A stretch of 64,000 bases of DNA from Chloranthus sessilifolius (taxonomy: Eukaryota; Streptophyta; Magnoliopsida; Chloranthales; Chloranthaceae), in contig JAJIZI010000020.1 in assembly GCA_021018995.1 (NCBI GenBank), forward strand, positions 1 through 64,000. The letters run 5' to 3'. This document shows, in pieces, positions 20,640 through 30,890 of the stretch. Position numbers and translations under genes: made by a program. The first letter of the stretch is position 1, and each line of letters starts with the position of its first letter. The notes under the pieces are model-generated. The model had not been told where the DNA came from. It did not search any database and saw only the letters and a program-made list of their open reading frames with translations.

Positions 20640-23600
20640 AGGGGTCCCCTTTTCAAATTTTGTCTTTCTTCCTCCTTCCTTCCTTCTTGAGTTGGGACCC
20701 CTAGGGTTTTTGCATTTGATTTGGCTTGAGTTCTATTACGGAGTTGCTTGGTGTGGATCGAAGAACGCTTATCCTCATGATTTGTTTTCTCCCTCATTGA
20801 AGGTAATCATTACCCTTCCTTTATTTTTCTTTTGAATTTTTGATGATATTGCCTCTCTTTTTTTTTTTTTTTTATATGGTGAAATGCTCTGTGATGCCTA
20901 TATTCCTTTTTCTCTCTTTTTGTTTTTGTTGTTTTCCCCCCTTTTTTTTTTTGAAATATTTGATTCCATAGGCCTATTTTCCATCCATCATTCATTTTTG
21001 TTTTTCTTTCTCTTTTTTGTTTTTGATGGATTAGTGCATTTTATTTGATGGATTGGTGCCTCTCCTCTTTTTTTTGGGATTAGTGCATACATATATTAGT
21101 ATACGTATATATGTATTATTTTATTTTATTATATATTTTTTTGTTTGGTGGATTAGTATACACACACACATTTTTTTGCTTGTTGATGGGTTAGTACATT
21201 TATACACACATTTTTTTTTTGGATTAATACGCACACATTTTTTTGTTAATGGGTTAGTACACACACATTTTTTGGATTAATACGCACACATTTTTTTTGT
21301 TAATGGGTTAGTACACACACACATTTTTTTTTTTTTGGATTAGTACACACACATTTTTTTGGATTAGTACATTTTTTTTTTTGTGTATATTTATTTTATT
21401 TTTTTTTGTTGTGTTTGTTTTTTTTTGTTTTTTTTGTTTGTTTTTTTTTTTTTTTTTTTTTGTTTTGTTTTTGTTTTTTTTTGAATTAGTACATACACAC
21501 ATGGTTTTTTTTTTTTTTTTTAATAAGATTTTTTGTCTTTGGATTAGTGCATATATATATTTTTTCTTTTTTTTTTTTTTTTTTTTTTTTGTGTTGGCAT
21601 CCTTCTCATATGCCGATGCATCTCATATTTTCAGGATGTCCGGTGAAGAAGGGCATGATCAGCAAGAGGGGCCGGAGATGGCCTATGGTCCCCGTGGGAA
21701 ACAGTTCATCATGTCTCAACGCTCCTCCCAGCCTTGGTATGAAATGCAAGGCGAGGCTGCCCATACCGGCCTCCTCTACTGCCAGCACACCCATATGTCC
21801 AACTTTGGGATCGTCGGTCAGGTAAACAGATGAGCCCGCCCCCCCCTTTTACTCTTTTGTTTTCCTTTGATGTCTTCATTATACCACCTTGCCCCTATCT
21901 GATTGATGCCTTTACATTGCTACGCCGCACATTATGTTCCGAGGCGGTTGGTTCGACCTCCAGTGTCTCGTGCTTTACCTTCCCCCAGTGGTGAAGGACC
22001 TGCTCACCAATGCCGGTTTCGGGGATTTCATTTCGTGTCCCGCCGTGAGGGCCGATACGGCCTATCTGAAGGCTTTGATAGAGCGTTTTTGCCCCGAGAC
22101 CATGACATTTCACATGGCCGTGGCAGAGATGGCCTTTACACCTGCAGACTGGTCTATGATCACTGGGTCCGTATTGGAGGGGTGCCCGTGGTACCGACTC
22201 GTACACTGGGTAAGGAGGAGGTGATTCGACTGATAGGGGCCTACCCGACCTCTGGGAATATTCAGGGTTCTGAGGTCAAGCTGTCCTGGCTGGTTGATCA
22301 ATTTGAGCCTCACGAGTTAGTGGACCAAGGCCAGCCTGACATGGCCATTTATCTCGAGCCCGCACGCGCACATATGCTGGCCCGCATTGTTTTGCTATTC
22401 CTCCTGCGCAAGACTCTCCTCTCCAACACCGATGAGGCGAGTCTCATTGTCCTACTTTCGGCTGATGGTGGCGGAAACCGTGCATCGATTTGATTAGGCG
22501 GTGGCTATCTTTGTACTCATGTCCAGCCTAAAGCGAGCCGTTCTTGGGGAGTCTAGCTCTATTGTGGGTTTCTGGCCTGCCATTGAGGTATTTTATCCTT
22601 TGGTTTTAGCTTGTCCAATTTTCTTTTATAGCACACCTGTCTTTATCTTCTGGCTTTCTAAGATTTGGGGGTATCTTCACTTCCAACCGGGTCGCCCTCT
22701 GCTTCAGTCTGAAGTTGCTACGTTCCCCCTCATGAGTAACTGGCACGTGAGTCGCCGTCGGGACATAGGTATGAAGCATTTGGAGTTAGGGATGTGCTCT
22801 CAGTTCGACCTGTTTATCTCAGAGCAGGTAAAATAATTCCCATTTTATAAATTTGATAGCTCTTGTGTGCTATAGGTTCTGACCAAATGTGTGTATCCTT
22901 CCTCTGTTTTCTCTTCTTTTGCAGGTCATCCTCGACCCCTACATAGGATCTCCCTTTTGTAACTTGGCCTCAGTGGGTCCTTCTCACTTTTTGCTGAACC
23001 GTCGCATCATCTTCCTTTACGGGTCCTGGACTAGGGCCTACTATTTAGGGGAGAGAGTGGTTCATCAGTATCGCCCTCTCTTTGCCGTGCCCCAAGCTCC
23101 TCCCGCCATGTGTTAGCTCCAGAAGGCTCCATTGATGAGCTTACTACTCACTTTCTTCACCATGGGGTTCCTATCGATGACGTTCTCCTGCTCGGGGGTT
23201 ATCAAACGTGGTACGATTCCCTGCCCTATCATTTCTTGTTGCCCCGCTTCGTGCCTAGTGCTAACTTTTTAGCTTTTGGCAGGTCGCTATCTCAGGTAAT
23301 GCCCCTTTTCTCTTTTTATTTAGCAGCTTCCTTGTGATTACTTTGATTGACCAACCACCTTTAATGATAAAATATTTCTCTCTACAGTTTGAGCAGGGTG
23401 GCGACTCAGATGAGGGGGATGAGGCAGCTACTCCTTATGATGCTACAGGTGCTGGTGCTTCAGGCATGGCTTCAGGTGCTGGACCCTCCAACCCTTCTAG
23501 TGCTGGTGCTTCTGGCAGTTCACCTACCGTGGTCCTGGGGACTTTCAAATGCTTGGATGATGCCTTTCTGTTGCGCGTGTGTGCCGACATGGCAGAGAAG

Positions 23601-24032
23601 GCACGAATCTCTACTGAAGCTATCTAGGTCCCACCTCCTGAGTTGATTCCTGGGGTAATCTCTATCTCGTTGCTTTGTTCTCCTTCCCTTTGAATTATGC
23701 TGATGGCCTGTGTGATTAACACCTCCTTTTTCTTACTGGCCAGGATTATGAGTCGGCAGTGAGTCAAGCTGAATATTATCGTAACCTTGTTGGGCTTAGG
23801 GAGATCGAGGTGGTGAGTGAATGCTGACCCAACCTAGTTATTTTCTTTATTTTCTTTCTGCCTGTTTCTCTACCTGATGGCTTTTGGTGTGTTCCTACAG
23901 CGTGCTCGTGAAAAGGAGTCGCGTTCCCTTCTCAGCCGTATTTCTCAGGCGTGGACTCGGGTGCGGGAGACTCGTACCTTTCAAAGCGCGAGCCGGCGCC
24001 AGAAGAAGTCAAAGGGGGCTGCCCATGACTAG
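20640..24032 (+). pseudogene. Multi-exon antisense gene with a plant mobile domain (PMD, transposase-derived)
   Basis: Predicted structure: 5' UTR exon to 20802 (AAG/GTAATC); intron 20803-21634; ATG 21636 (MSGEEGHDQQEGPEMAYGPR); donor CAG/GTAAAC at 21822; then the PMD-like part with GFGDFISCPAVRADTAYLKA, PETMTFHMAVAEMAFTPADW and RTLGKEEVIRLIGAYPTSGN. An in-frame 75-nt intron (22588-22662) leads to IWGYLHFQPGRPLLQSE. Further GT-AG introns: 22828-22924, 23296-23387, 23655-23743, 23813-23900. The C-terminus is basic (SRRQKKSKGAAHD, stop 24032). Lesions: frameshift near 22167, frameshift near 22470, TAG at about 22494 in FD-stop-AVAIF, TAG near 23113, TAG near 23625. PMD proteins derive from transposases, and plant MAIN/MAIL1 act in nuclear silencing. 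The role here is unknown; DNA binding is inference. The family call rests on motif resemblance. Confidence 0.7.
21053..21540 (+). repeat. T-rich minisatellite inside intron 1 of the PMD gene
   Basis: Degenerate repeats of about 25-35 bp built on GGATTAGTACACACACATTT or GGGTTAGTACACACACA followed by runs of T. At least nine copies lie between 21063 and 21370, then poly-T/TG continues to 21600. The long pyrimidine tract runs up to the acceptor TTTTCAG at 21634. Confidence 0.7.
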
Positions 24033-24435
24033 TTTATTTTCTATAAATTTGACATAATGAAACAGTTTAGACTTGGCTTTATTGGGGATATGTAATAACT
24101 TTTAAACAACAATTTTTTTTTTGGATGGTTTATAATTTTTATGCTTTATATGAATGTTTCATTTGGTTATCCCCTTGCTTTGATGGTTTCCCTTTTTTGT
24201 TTTTTTGTTGGGCCGGGCATGGCACCCTCAATGATGGAGTCGATCTTGCAGGTGATTCTCCGTATATAACCTACGGGTAGTGCGTCCTCCAGGGGCTTCC
24301 CACAGGTGTGCAAGTATGCCTGCCTGTGGATTGCCTCGAGATGAAAGAGTGGGCCAACCAAAAAATAAGTTCCTCCTTGGGGAACAAAAATGGACCACTG
24401 TGAGAGGGGGCCTTGCCAGCCCCGGCTTTAAACTG
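24033..24435 (+). other. Spacer between the two antisense genes
   Basis: A/T-rich 3' flank of the PMD gene with GACATAATGAAACAG and TTATTGGGGATATGTAATAAC, a plausible polyadenylation region, then a GC-richer stretch leading to the palindromes. No gene is seen. Confidence 0.5.
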
Positions 24436-24598
24436 GGCATATATATTATATACGCCTGACAAATGTTCAGCAATAATGGCCGGGCGTATATAATATATAC
24501 GCCTGGTAAATCCATGGTTAAAATGGCCGGGCGTATATATTATATATGCCTGGCAAAATGTTTCAAAATTTTGCCTTGTCGTATATAATATATACGCC
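24436..24598 (+). promoter_or_regulatory. Phased palindrome array in front of the DUF7745-like gene
   Basis: Four palindromes with 10-bp arms around one central base: 24436-24456, 24483-24503 (perfect GGCGTATATA arms), 24530-24550, 24578-24598. Centres 24446, 24493, 24540 and 24588 are 47, 47 and 48 bp apart. The last lies about 40 bp upstream of the TATA box. Same palindrome family and spacing as in the Tat-2 LTR. Confidence 0.9.
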
Positions 24599-24623
24599 CG
24601 TTATAATTTGGGCTCAGCGGGCT

Positions 24624-24631
24624 CTTTATAA
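24624..24631 (+). promoter_or_regulatory. TATA box of the DUF7745-like gene
   Basis: CTTTATAACCCGAGCCTGG, about 150 bp before the ATG at 24776. The following text resembles that after the PMD gene TATA box. Confidence 0.6.
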
Positions 24632-24775
24632 CCCGAGCCTGGTCCCCCCTTGTCTCCTCCTCCACCTTGGTTTGGCCTTTTTGCCCCTACTTTAATCTTT
24701 TCCCTCCCTTTCTTTTTTCTAGTGTGTCCATCGTCATACATTGACTGATTTTATAAAGAACATCTTTGTACGTCG

Positions 24776-26254
24776 ATGGACCCGCCTTTGAAAAGGGGCC
24801 CAAGCTCTTATACGAGGGATGGTACACTTCCCTGTTTGGACCCGGGGCCTAATTTTTTGCAAAAATGGCATGATAGCTTGGCTGAGAGCAAGCTTGCTGT
24901 TTTGAATTGCCTCGGGTTGTCCCGCCTTTCCTCTCTGCTTGCTATCCCTCTGTTGCCCAACCTACTATAGGCAACTTTGGCGTCATGGGACCATAGGGCC
25001 CATGTCTTTAGATTTGGGTCTAGGGAGTTGACCCCAACCTTGGAAGAGCTGGCCTCTATTACTGGCTTGAAGATGCATCGAGGCCTTGCTAAAGTGGTGC
25101 TCAAACCGCGGTATGCAAGGGCGGTCCAAGCGGTTCTTGGTTTAAAAAAGGGTGGGTATGAGAAATGTTTCGCCGGAGGGCCCACTAGGTCTTCGATGAA
25201 ATTCCTGAGAGAACTTTTCGGCAACTCGAGTCTCCGAAAGTTTCCCATTCAAGATCCCTTCAATGTAAAGGCCTTTGCCCTTTATTTGCTGTCGGAAGTT
25301 CTCTTCTTTACTGGGGGCGAGAACTTTTCCCTTGGGTCATGATGTCTTGGCCCGAGTTGGAGGGAGCCCGCTCATTGGTCCACCTAGTCTTGGTTTAGAT
25401 GTATCGGGGCCTAGATGCCTCAGCCTCGGGCCGGGTTGGGATTCTCAGTGGGAGCCTGCTCCTCATTCAGATTTGGCTAGGAGAGCATTTGGCTATCATG
25501 GGGCCTGTGCCGAGAATGTGCTTGATAAGAGGGGATGTGGCTCGGGGCTTTCTGATCTGGTGCTCAAGATTGCCTCATGGGAGCGCCGAGGCCGAGTACA
25601 TGTGCTCGAGATCTGGCTGATTTGGCGACTTCCAGTTGGGAATCTTCCGATTGTCCGCTCTCGAGATTGTGAGGGTATCACCCTATTGGGGTTGACCTGT
25701 AGCACATATTATTTCCCATCTCGGGTGCTTCGTCAGTTTAGGTATACCCAACATGTGCCATGCTCTGTGAGGCCACCTTTGTGCTCTCTGATATTTTCTC
25801 GGGGTTTTCTCAGTGATCTCGACTGCATAGCCACCCTCTGGGAGACCCGCCAATCAGCGCACATGTTCAGCTTAGTTCAGGGGGGCGTCGTCTCTCCTGA
25901 TTACGAGGTTTGGCTGGTATCTAAGGAATTACTTACCCCTAGCCTAGTTTCGGTAGATGTGATAGAGACGGGGCCTTGGCCATGTAAGGAAGCAATGCTT
26001 CGGACCAGGATCGAGTCTCTTTCTGTAGAGAGGATAGCTTTGACCGAGGCTTTGGGGAAAGAAAGGGTCAGAGCGGAGATTGAAGTGAGAGCGCCACGGT
26101 GAGTGAGGTTCTTGGTTGGTGGGCTTTTGAGTCTCGTGGTGTTGAAGCTTCAGGAGAGAAGAGTCTTCATGGTAGGTGGATGTCTGATCGAAATGCCCAC
26201 GAGGACTCTCTGCTTGCCGAGATTAGCGCTTTGAAGCGTGCTCCCTGCCCTTGA
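24776..26254 (+). pseudogene. DUF7745-like antisense accessory gene (copy 1)
   Basis: ATG 24776 gives MDPPLKRGPSSYTRDGTLPC and an N-terminal block (NFLQKWHDSLAESKLAVLNC). After a frame break near 24965 comes WDHRAHVFRFGSRELTPTLE with LASITGLKMHRG, then KKGGYEKCFAGGP, FNVKAFALYLLSEVLFFTGG, LLIQIWLGEHLAI, GITLLGLTCSTYYFPSRVLR and a C-terminal helical part (LRTRIESLSVERIALTEALG) likely to be coiled coil. The 'FRFGxxELTPTLEE...L' block and the later I/LxLWLxEHL block resemble the DUF7745 family often linked to Tat elements. Breaks: TAG near 24970, a garbled patch at 25340, TAG at 25396-25398, a patch near 25590-25645 and one at 26085-26150. Function is unknown. Confidence 0.7.
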
Positions 26255-26594
26255 CCTGTTCTTGCACATATCATAGATTATATACACGGAGGGGAGGAAT
26301 GCCCCCTAACAGAGATCTCTTTTTGGGTTATTTTTCTCTTCTTTTTTTTGGTTATATATATACAGATATATATATATATATATATATTTTTTGGTTTTTT
26401 ATCTGTAAAGAAAGTAGCAAAATAGAAAGTGTGTCATGTCGTTATCTTTTTGGGACGTGACACTCCGCACGTAATACTGTAAGAAATGGAATGAAATCTA
26501 TAGATACATATATTTTTCATTTTTCGACTTTTTTCCTTTGTACGTTTCGCAATGTAAGGCTTTTTACGAAGATTTTCGCCTCGACAAAGTGGAG
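26255..26594. other. A/T-rich tail after the DUF7745-like gene
   Basis: Contains a (TA)n microsatellite at 26353-26390, longer than in copy 2, and otherwise A/T-rich DNA. No gene is seen. Confidence 0.6.
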
Positions 26595-26845
26595 CTTTTT
26601 ATGGGAAAGGGAAATCTATTATCTTTTTTGAAATTTTCTCCTCCACAATGTGGGGTACAGTGTGAGGTTTTTTATGGGAAAGGGAAATCTATTATTTTTT
26701 TATTTTTTTGAAATTTTCTCCTCCACAGTGTGGGGTCTTTTATGGGAAAGGGAAATCTATTATCTTTTTTGAAATTTTCTCCTCCACAGTGTGGGGTTTT
26801 TTATCGGAAAGGGAAATCTATTATCTTTTTTGAAATTTTCTCCCT
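26595..26845 (+). repeat. Minisatellite of 57-75-bp units (copy 1)
   Basis: Four to five tandem units built on TTTTATGGGAAAGGGAAATC, then TATTATCTTTTTTGAAATTT and TCTCCTCCACAGTGTGGGG. Units differ by short inserts (for example 'TACAGTGTGAGG' at 26657). Copy 2 has the same array at 45078-45328. Confidence 0.8.
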
Positions 26846-27966
26846 TTGGGTCTTTTGTGATGTCGGTAATTTATAAGGCCAAACCAGTGGGTCTTTTTTG
26901 AGCACGGTCGAACCCTGTTCATGAGATCTGAGTTTTCCTTTAAGCGTCTGAAGGTCGACTTCCTGAGGATTGGTCTAGTCTTCTGTCTTTCCCTTTGGTC
27001 ATGCGTTAGATGTCGCGGTGGAGATGACATACTTGATCGGGATCTGATCTAATTTTTACATGAGTGGGCCATCGAAAAAGGGGGGAAAGGGGCTCAAGGG
27101 GTTCAAACTGAAATGGGCAGGCCAGAACAGGTCTTCTCCTAATCTCTCTTTCCTTGACATTTTTGCTCATAGCACCCAAGACGGCTTTTCGCCATGCCCG
27201 TCATCCCTGTTTTTACCCGTAGGGCCCTTTCGAGTTTTCACTACGTCCATGGGTTCGATTTCTTACCCCAGGCGCCCTTTCAGGTTTTCACTTGGTCCGC
27301 GTGGGTTCACTATTTTTACTCGTGGTGCCCTTTCGGGTTTTCATCACGTCCATCTTGCTTTGAACCCAAATTAATTTTCTTTTTTTCTCTTTTTTTTTTT
27401 CTTTTTTTTTCTTTAGCACCAGAAGGCCACGACATGGACGTCGATTCCTTCATAGCCGGCTGAATGAAGTTCTGTGTGGTTTGGTAACTCAGCTTGTTCT
27501 GATGCAGTAGATGTTATGACCGCTTGTGGACCTTAAAGAGGGCTTTCTTCCGGGTTGTAATGTGGCCGGGGTTCAAATAGGTTGGGTTTTTCTGGGAATT
27601 TGGATCTAAGCTTTGAGTGAATTTGGTGACTCCTCTTTCTTTCCAAAGGCTTTTTATGCCCCAGTCATTTCTTTTTACTTGGTCCCCCTCTTTTTTTGCT
27701 GGGGGGTTTTACTTTCTTCTTCTTCTTTCTCTTTTTTCTTTTTTTTTTGGTTTTGATTTTCCCTCTCTTCTCTTTTCTCTTTTTCTGGAATTTTGGGAGG
27801 GGTATATGAAAGAAATGGTTATTGGCCCGACGTGTGTAGCAAAAAGGGTGAAGGCTTTCAGAGAATATTTCTTTTGGGCTACTTGTCTTTGAAATGATGG
27901 CCTCTTCTATGGGGTCCTTAAGCGGTCACGCATCTACTATTATCAAAACTCACCTTGTCTAAAGAT
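26846..27966. other. Tat-2 spacer between accessory genes and integrase (copy 1)
   Basis: No conserved protein domain on either strand. Three degenerate ~50-bp units carry GCCCTTTCGGGTTTTCA-like text at 27224, 27274 and 27327. T/C-rich tracts lie at 27370-27412 and 27715-27785. The short plus frame starting MSGPSKKGGKGLKGFK at 27060 is open to 27374 in both copies but shows no domain, and it contains the repeat units. Confidence 0.5.
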
Positions 27967-29236
27967 CTATTAGTAGAACTTACTGAGGTATCCAGCGTTG
28001 ATGGGCTTAGGAAAGTGGTCTCCGTCCATGGTGGCTAGGCGAACGGCGTATCCTGGCAAAACCTCTCGGGCAACGTAGGGTCCTTCCCAATTTGGCCTAA
28101 ACTTCCCTCTTGGATCGGCGTAGAGAGACGAGAAAATTTTCTTTAGTACAGTGTCTCCTACCTTCAGATCTCGACTGCGGACACACTTATTATAAGCACG
28201 TGCAATTCTCCTCTGATAGATCTGGGTGTGGCACAAGGCTAGGAGTCTCTTCTCGTCAATCAAGTCTAGCTGTTCAAAATGGGCTCTTTCCCTCTCAACT
28301 TCAGGTAGATGGGATTCCAAAAGGATACGGAGCGATGGTACTTCGACCTCAATGGGTAGCACGACCTCGGTCCCATACACAAGGGAGAATGGTGTTTCCC
28401 ACATGCGATGCGGATAGAGCGTTTAATAGGCCCAAAGTCGAAGGGTTGCTCCTCCAATCTCTATAAGTAACTACCATCTTCTCGGGATGAATCGAGTTTT
28501 GTTGGGCGCCTCTCTGACTCCATTAAATTGTGGCCTATGGGGATGATCGATGATGCTTGATCTGAATCTCACCAAAATTAGTGCCATTATCAGTGATGAT
28601 ATCTTTGGGTACACCGAATCTGCAAATGATGTTGTTCTTGATGAACTTCTCGACATCACTGGCCTTAATGCTCGTGTAGGAGGCTGCCTCTACCCACTTT
28701 ATAAAATACTCTACTGCGACGAGGATGAACTGATGTCCGTTGGAAGCCTTAGGATTGATTTTGCCAATGACGTCGAGACCCAAGGTGGCGAACGGCCAAG
28801 GAGTGGCCATGCTGTGCAAATCAATGGTCGGAGCATGTATTAGACTGGAGTGTTCTTGGCATTTGTAGCATACGCGTGCTTGCGTGAATCGATCTCCAAA
28901 GTGGTCTAAAAGTATCCTTGTACCTTAGGATTTTCTTAGCAAGCATGTGTCCTTGGCGTGCCTCATTGACCCCTTCATGGATCTCCTTCATGATCTCAAC
29001 CGCTTCTTTCTGGGTTAGGCATCAGAGCAAAATATTGTCGTGAGACCGTCTATGCAGGAGATCGCCGCAGATGACGTAGTTCATTGCCAATCGCTGGATG
29101 GTGCATCTGTCTACCTTCGATGTTCCTTCTGGGATAGTTCGGGTCTCGAGGAAATTCTTGATGTCCGAGAACCAGGGTGGTTCATCATCTAAATCTGTAG
29201 GTCCTTCAATCAAGTGATAGAAAGCCGGTTCGTCCC
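27967..29236 (-). pseudogene. Tat-2 integrase (copy 1)
   Basis: Zinc-binding N-terminus degraded around 28870-29020 (QKEAVEIMKEIHEGV, then lost text). The core has GLDVIGKINPKASNGHQFIL (first D), YFIKWVEAASYTSIKASDVE and FGVPKDIITDNGTNFG (second D). The region expected to hold the catalytic glutamate near 28500 is garbled (PQFNGVREAPNK). The C-terminal part is long and open (28404-27970): TPFSLVYGTEVVLPIEVEVP, ERERAHFEQLDLIDEKRL, LKVGDTVLKKIFSSLYADPR, KFRPNWEGPYV and GYLSKFY-stop. Copy 2 preserves the glutamate block better. The spacer up to 29236 includes a TAG at 29231-29233. Confidence 0.85.
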
Positions 29237-29237
29237 T

Positions 29238-29745
29238 CTACTCTATCATGATCGGCTTCATCACAACTCTGTATGGAATCTCAACCATAAAGGCCAGGGT
29301 GGCCAAGGCATCAGCAAACTGATTTCTTACTCGTGGCACATAGGAGAAGGTGACCTCCTCAAAGCAAGTTATTAGATCCTCAAGATGTTCATGGTATGGG
29401 ATCAGTTTCTCATCCTTGGTCTTCCAATCTCCGTTGGTCTGGCATATAATTGACTGCAAATCTCCAAACACCCTAAGGTGAGTTATATTTAGATCAAGAG
29501 TCACCTATAAACCAACTGTACAGGCCTCATACTCGGCCATATTGTTGGTGCATGGGAAGTTCAATTTGATTGAGATGGGTATATGTGATCCTCTGGGCGA
29601 GATAAGAATGGCGCCAACTCCTTGGCCCTCAACATGCGATGCTCCATCAAAGTGCATTACCCAGGACTCCTCTGTTTCCTCTGTATCCTCGTCAGTCATG
29701 AACAGAATGTCCTCATCGGGGAATTCAATCCTTAGAGGCTCATAG
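29238..29745 (-). pseudogene. Tat-2 second (archaeal-like) RNase H (copy 1)
   Basis: SWVMHFDGASHVEGQGVGAI (catalytic D), ISPRGSHIPISIKL, TNNMAEYEACTVGL (catalytic E), a TAG at 29505-29507, then VTLDLNITHLRVFGDLQSII (third D), KDEKLIPYHEHLEDLITCFE, VRNQFADALATLAF (fourth D). All four catalytic acids are present on either side of one stop that sits where a Gln is expected. In copy 2 the third block reads FGDSQ, the usual form, so Leu here is copy-specific. Confidence 0.88.
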
Positions 29746-30890
29746 TCTGGCAGAGGGTTCTCAGCAAGATGATCAGCGAGTGCCTGCCCATTGATTGACT
29801 TTTGGGTGACATAAGTAATGTCAAATTCGGATAGGAGTTGTTGCCATCATGCAGTTCGGCCAGTGAGTGCAGGTTTCTCGAATAGGTACTTTAGCGGATC
29901 CATCCGTGCTAGAAGTAGGACGGCTTGGGATAACAGGTAGTGTCGAAGTCTTTGAGTAGCCCAAACGAGCGCCAAGCATGCTTTCTCCAAATGAGAATAA
30001 GCGGCGTCTAATGTCGATGAACTTCTTGCTTAGATAATAGATGGCCTGCTCTATTCTTCCGGTATCATCATGCTATCCTAACACACAGCCCATGGAAAAC
30101 TCTGTCGTTGATAGGTACATTATTAGAGGTCTATCGGGTACGGGTGGAACCAATACCAGAGATTTTAGGAGGTAACCCTTAATCTTGTCGAATGCAGCTT
30201 TACAGTCGTCATTTCATTCAACCGGTGAGTCCTTTCTTAGTAGTTTGAAGATTGGTGCGCATATCGAAGTTAACTATGCAATGAATCGACTGATGTACTA
30301 GATTCTGCCTAAAAAGCCTCTAACTTCCTTCTCTGTAGATGGTGGCGGCATTTCAGTGATGGCCTTGATTTTCGTCGGATCGACCTCGATCCCTCTCCTG
30401 CTAACAATAAAGCCCAACAACTTTCGACGACTGGCAGAAAGGCGCACGAGGGGTTCAAAGCTGTACTTTCTCAACCTCTCGAACAGCTTCTAAAGGTTTA
30501 TCAAGTGGTCCTCCCTTTCTGGTGATTTGGCAATCATGTCGTCGACATATACTTCGATCTCTTGGTGCATCATGTCGTGGAACAGGGCCGTCATTGCTCT
30601 TTGGTAGGTTGCCCCAGCATTCTTCAGCCCGAATGGCATTACTTTGTAGCAGAAGGTTCCCCAGGGGGTAATGAACACTGTCTTCTCGCGATCAACCTCT
30701 GCCATCTTTATCTGATTGTATCCTGAGAATCTATCCATAAATGAGAGCATTCCATGCTTTGCAGTGTTATCGACCAGGATATCGATGTGGGGTAGTGGGA
30801 AGTCGTCCTTAGGGCTTGCCTTGTTGAGATTGCAGAAATTGATACACATTCGAACCTTTCCATCCTTCTTCGGTACGGGGACAATTTTAG
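29746..30890 (-). pseudogene. Tat-2 reverse transcriptase and first RNase H (copy 1)
   Basis: RT: MCINFCNLNKASPKDDFPLP, FMDRFSGYNQIKMAEVDREK, VMPFGLKNAGATYQRAMTAL and EIEVYVDDMIAKSPEREDHL (YVDD box intact). The frame then breaks at 30490 with a TAG after INL, and the thumb/connection part at 30400-30480 is garbled relative to copy 2. The gypsy RNase H (about 29800-30250) survives only as short broken frames. Confidence 0.85.

Noticed and set aside
21381-21840. 150-codon plus-strand ORF starting MCIFILFFFVVFVFF, resembling a membrane protein
   Set aside because: The hydrophobic run is poly-T of intron 1. Only its tail, from 21636, is the real PMD exon.
24436-24598. Regular 47-bp spaced palindromes as a CRISPR array
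   Set aside because: The spacers are conserved between copies and not unique, there are no cas genes, the host is a plant, and the units sit in a promoter. They are better explained as operator-like sites.
26353-26390. (TA)n run as a regulatory palindrome like the GGCGTATATA sites
   Set aside because: It lacks the GGCG/CGCC arms and 47-bp phasing, and it differs in length between the two copies, so it is a plain microsatellite.
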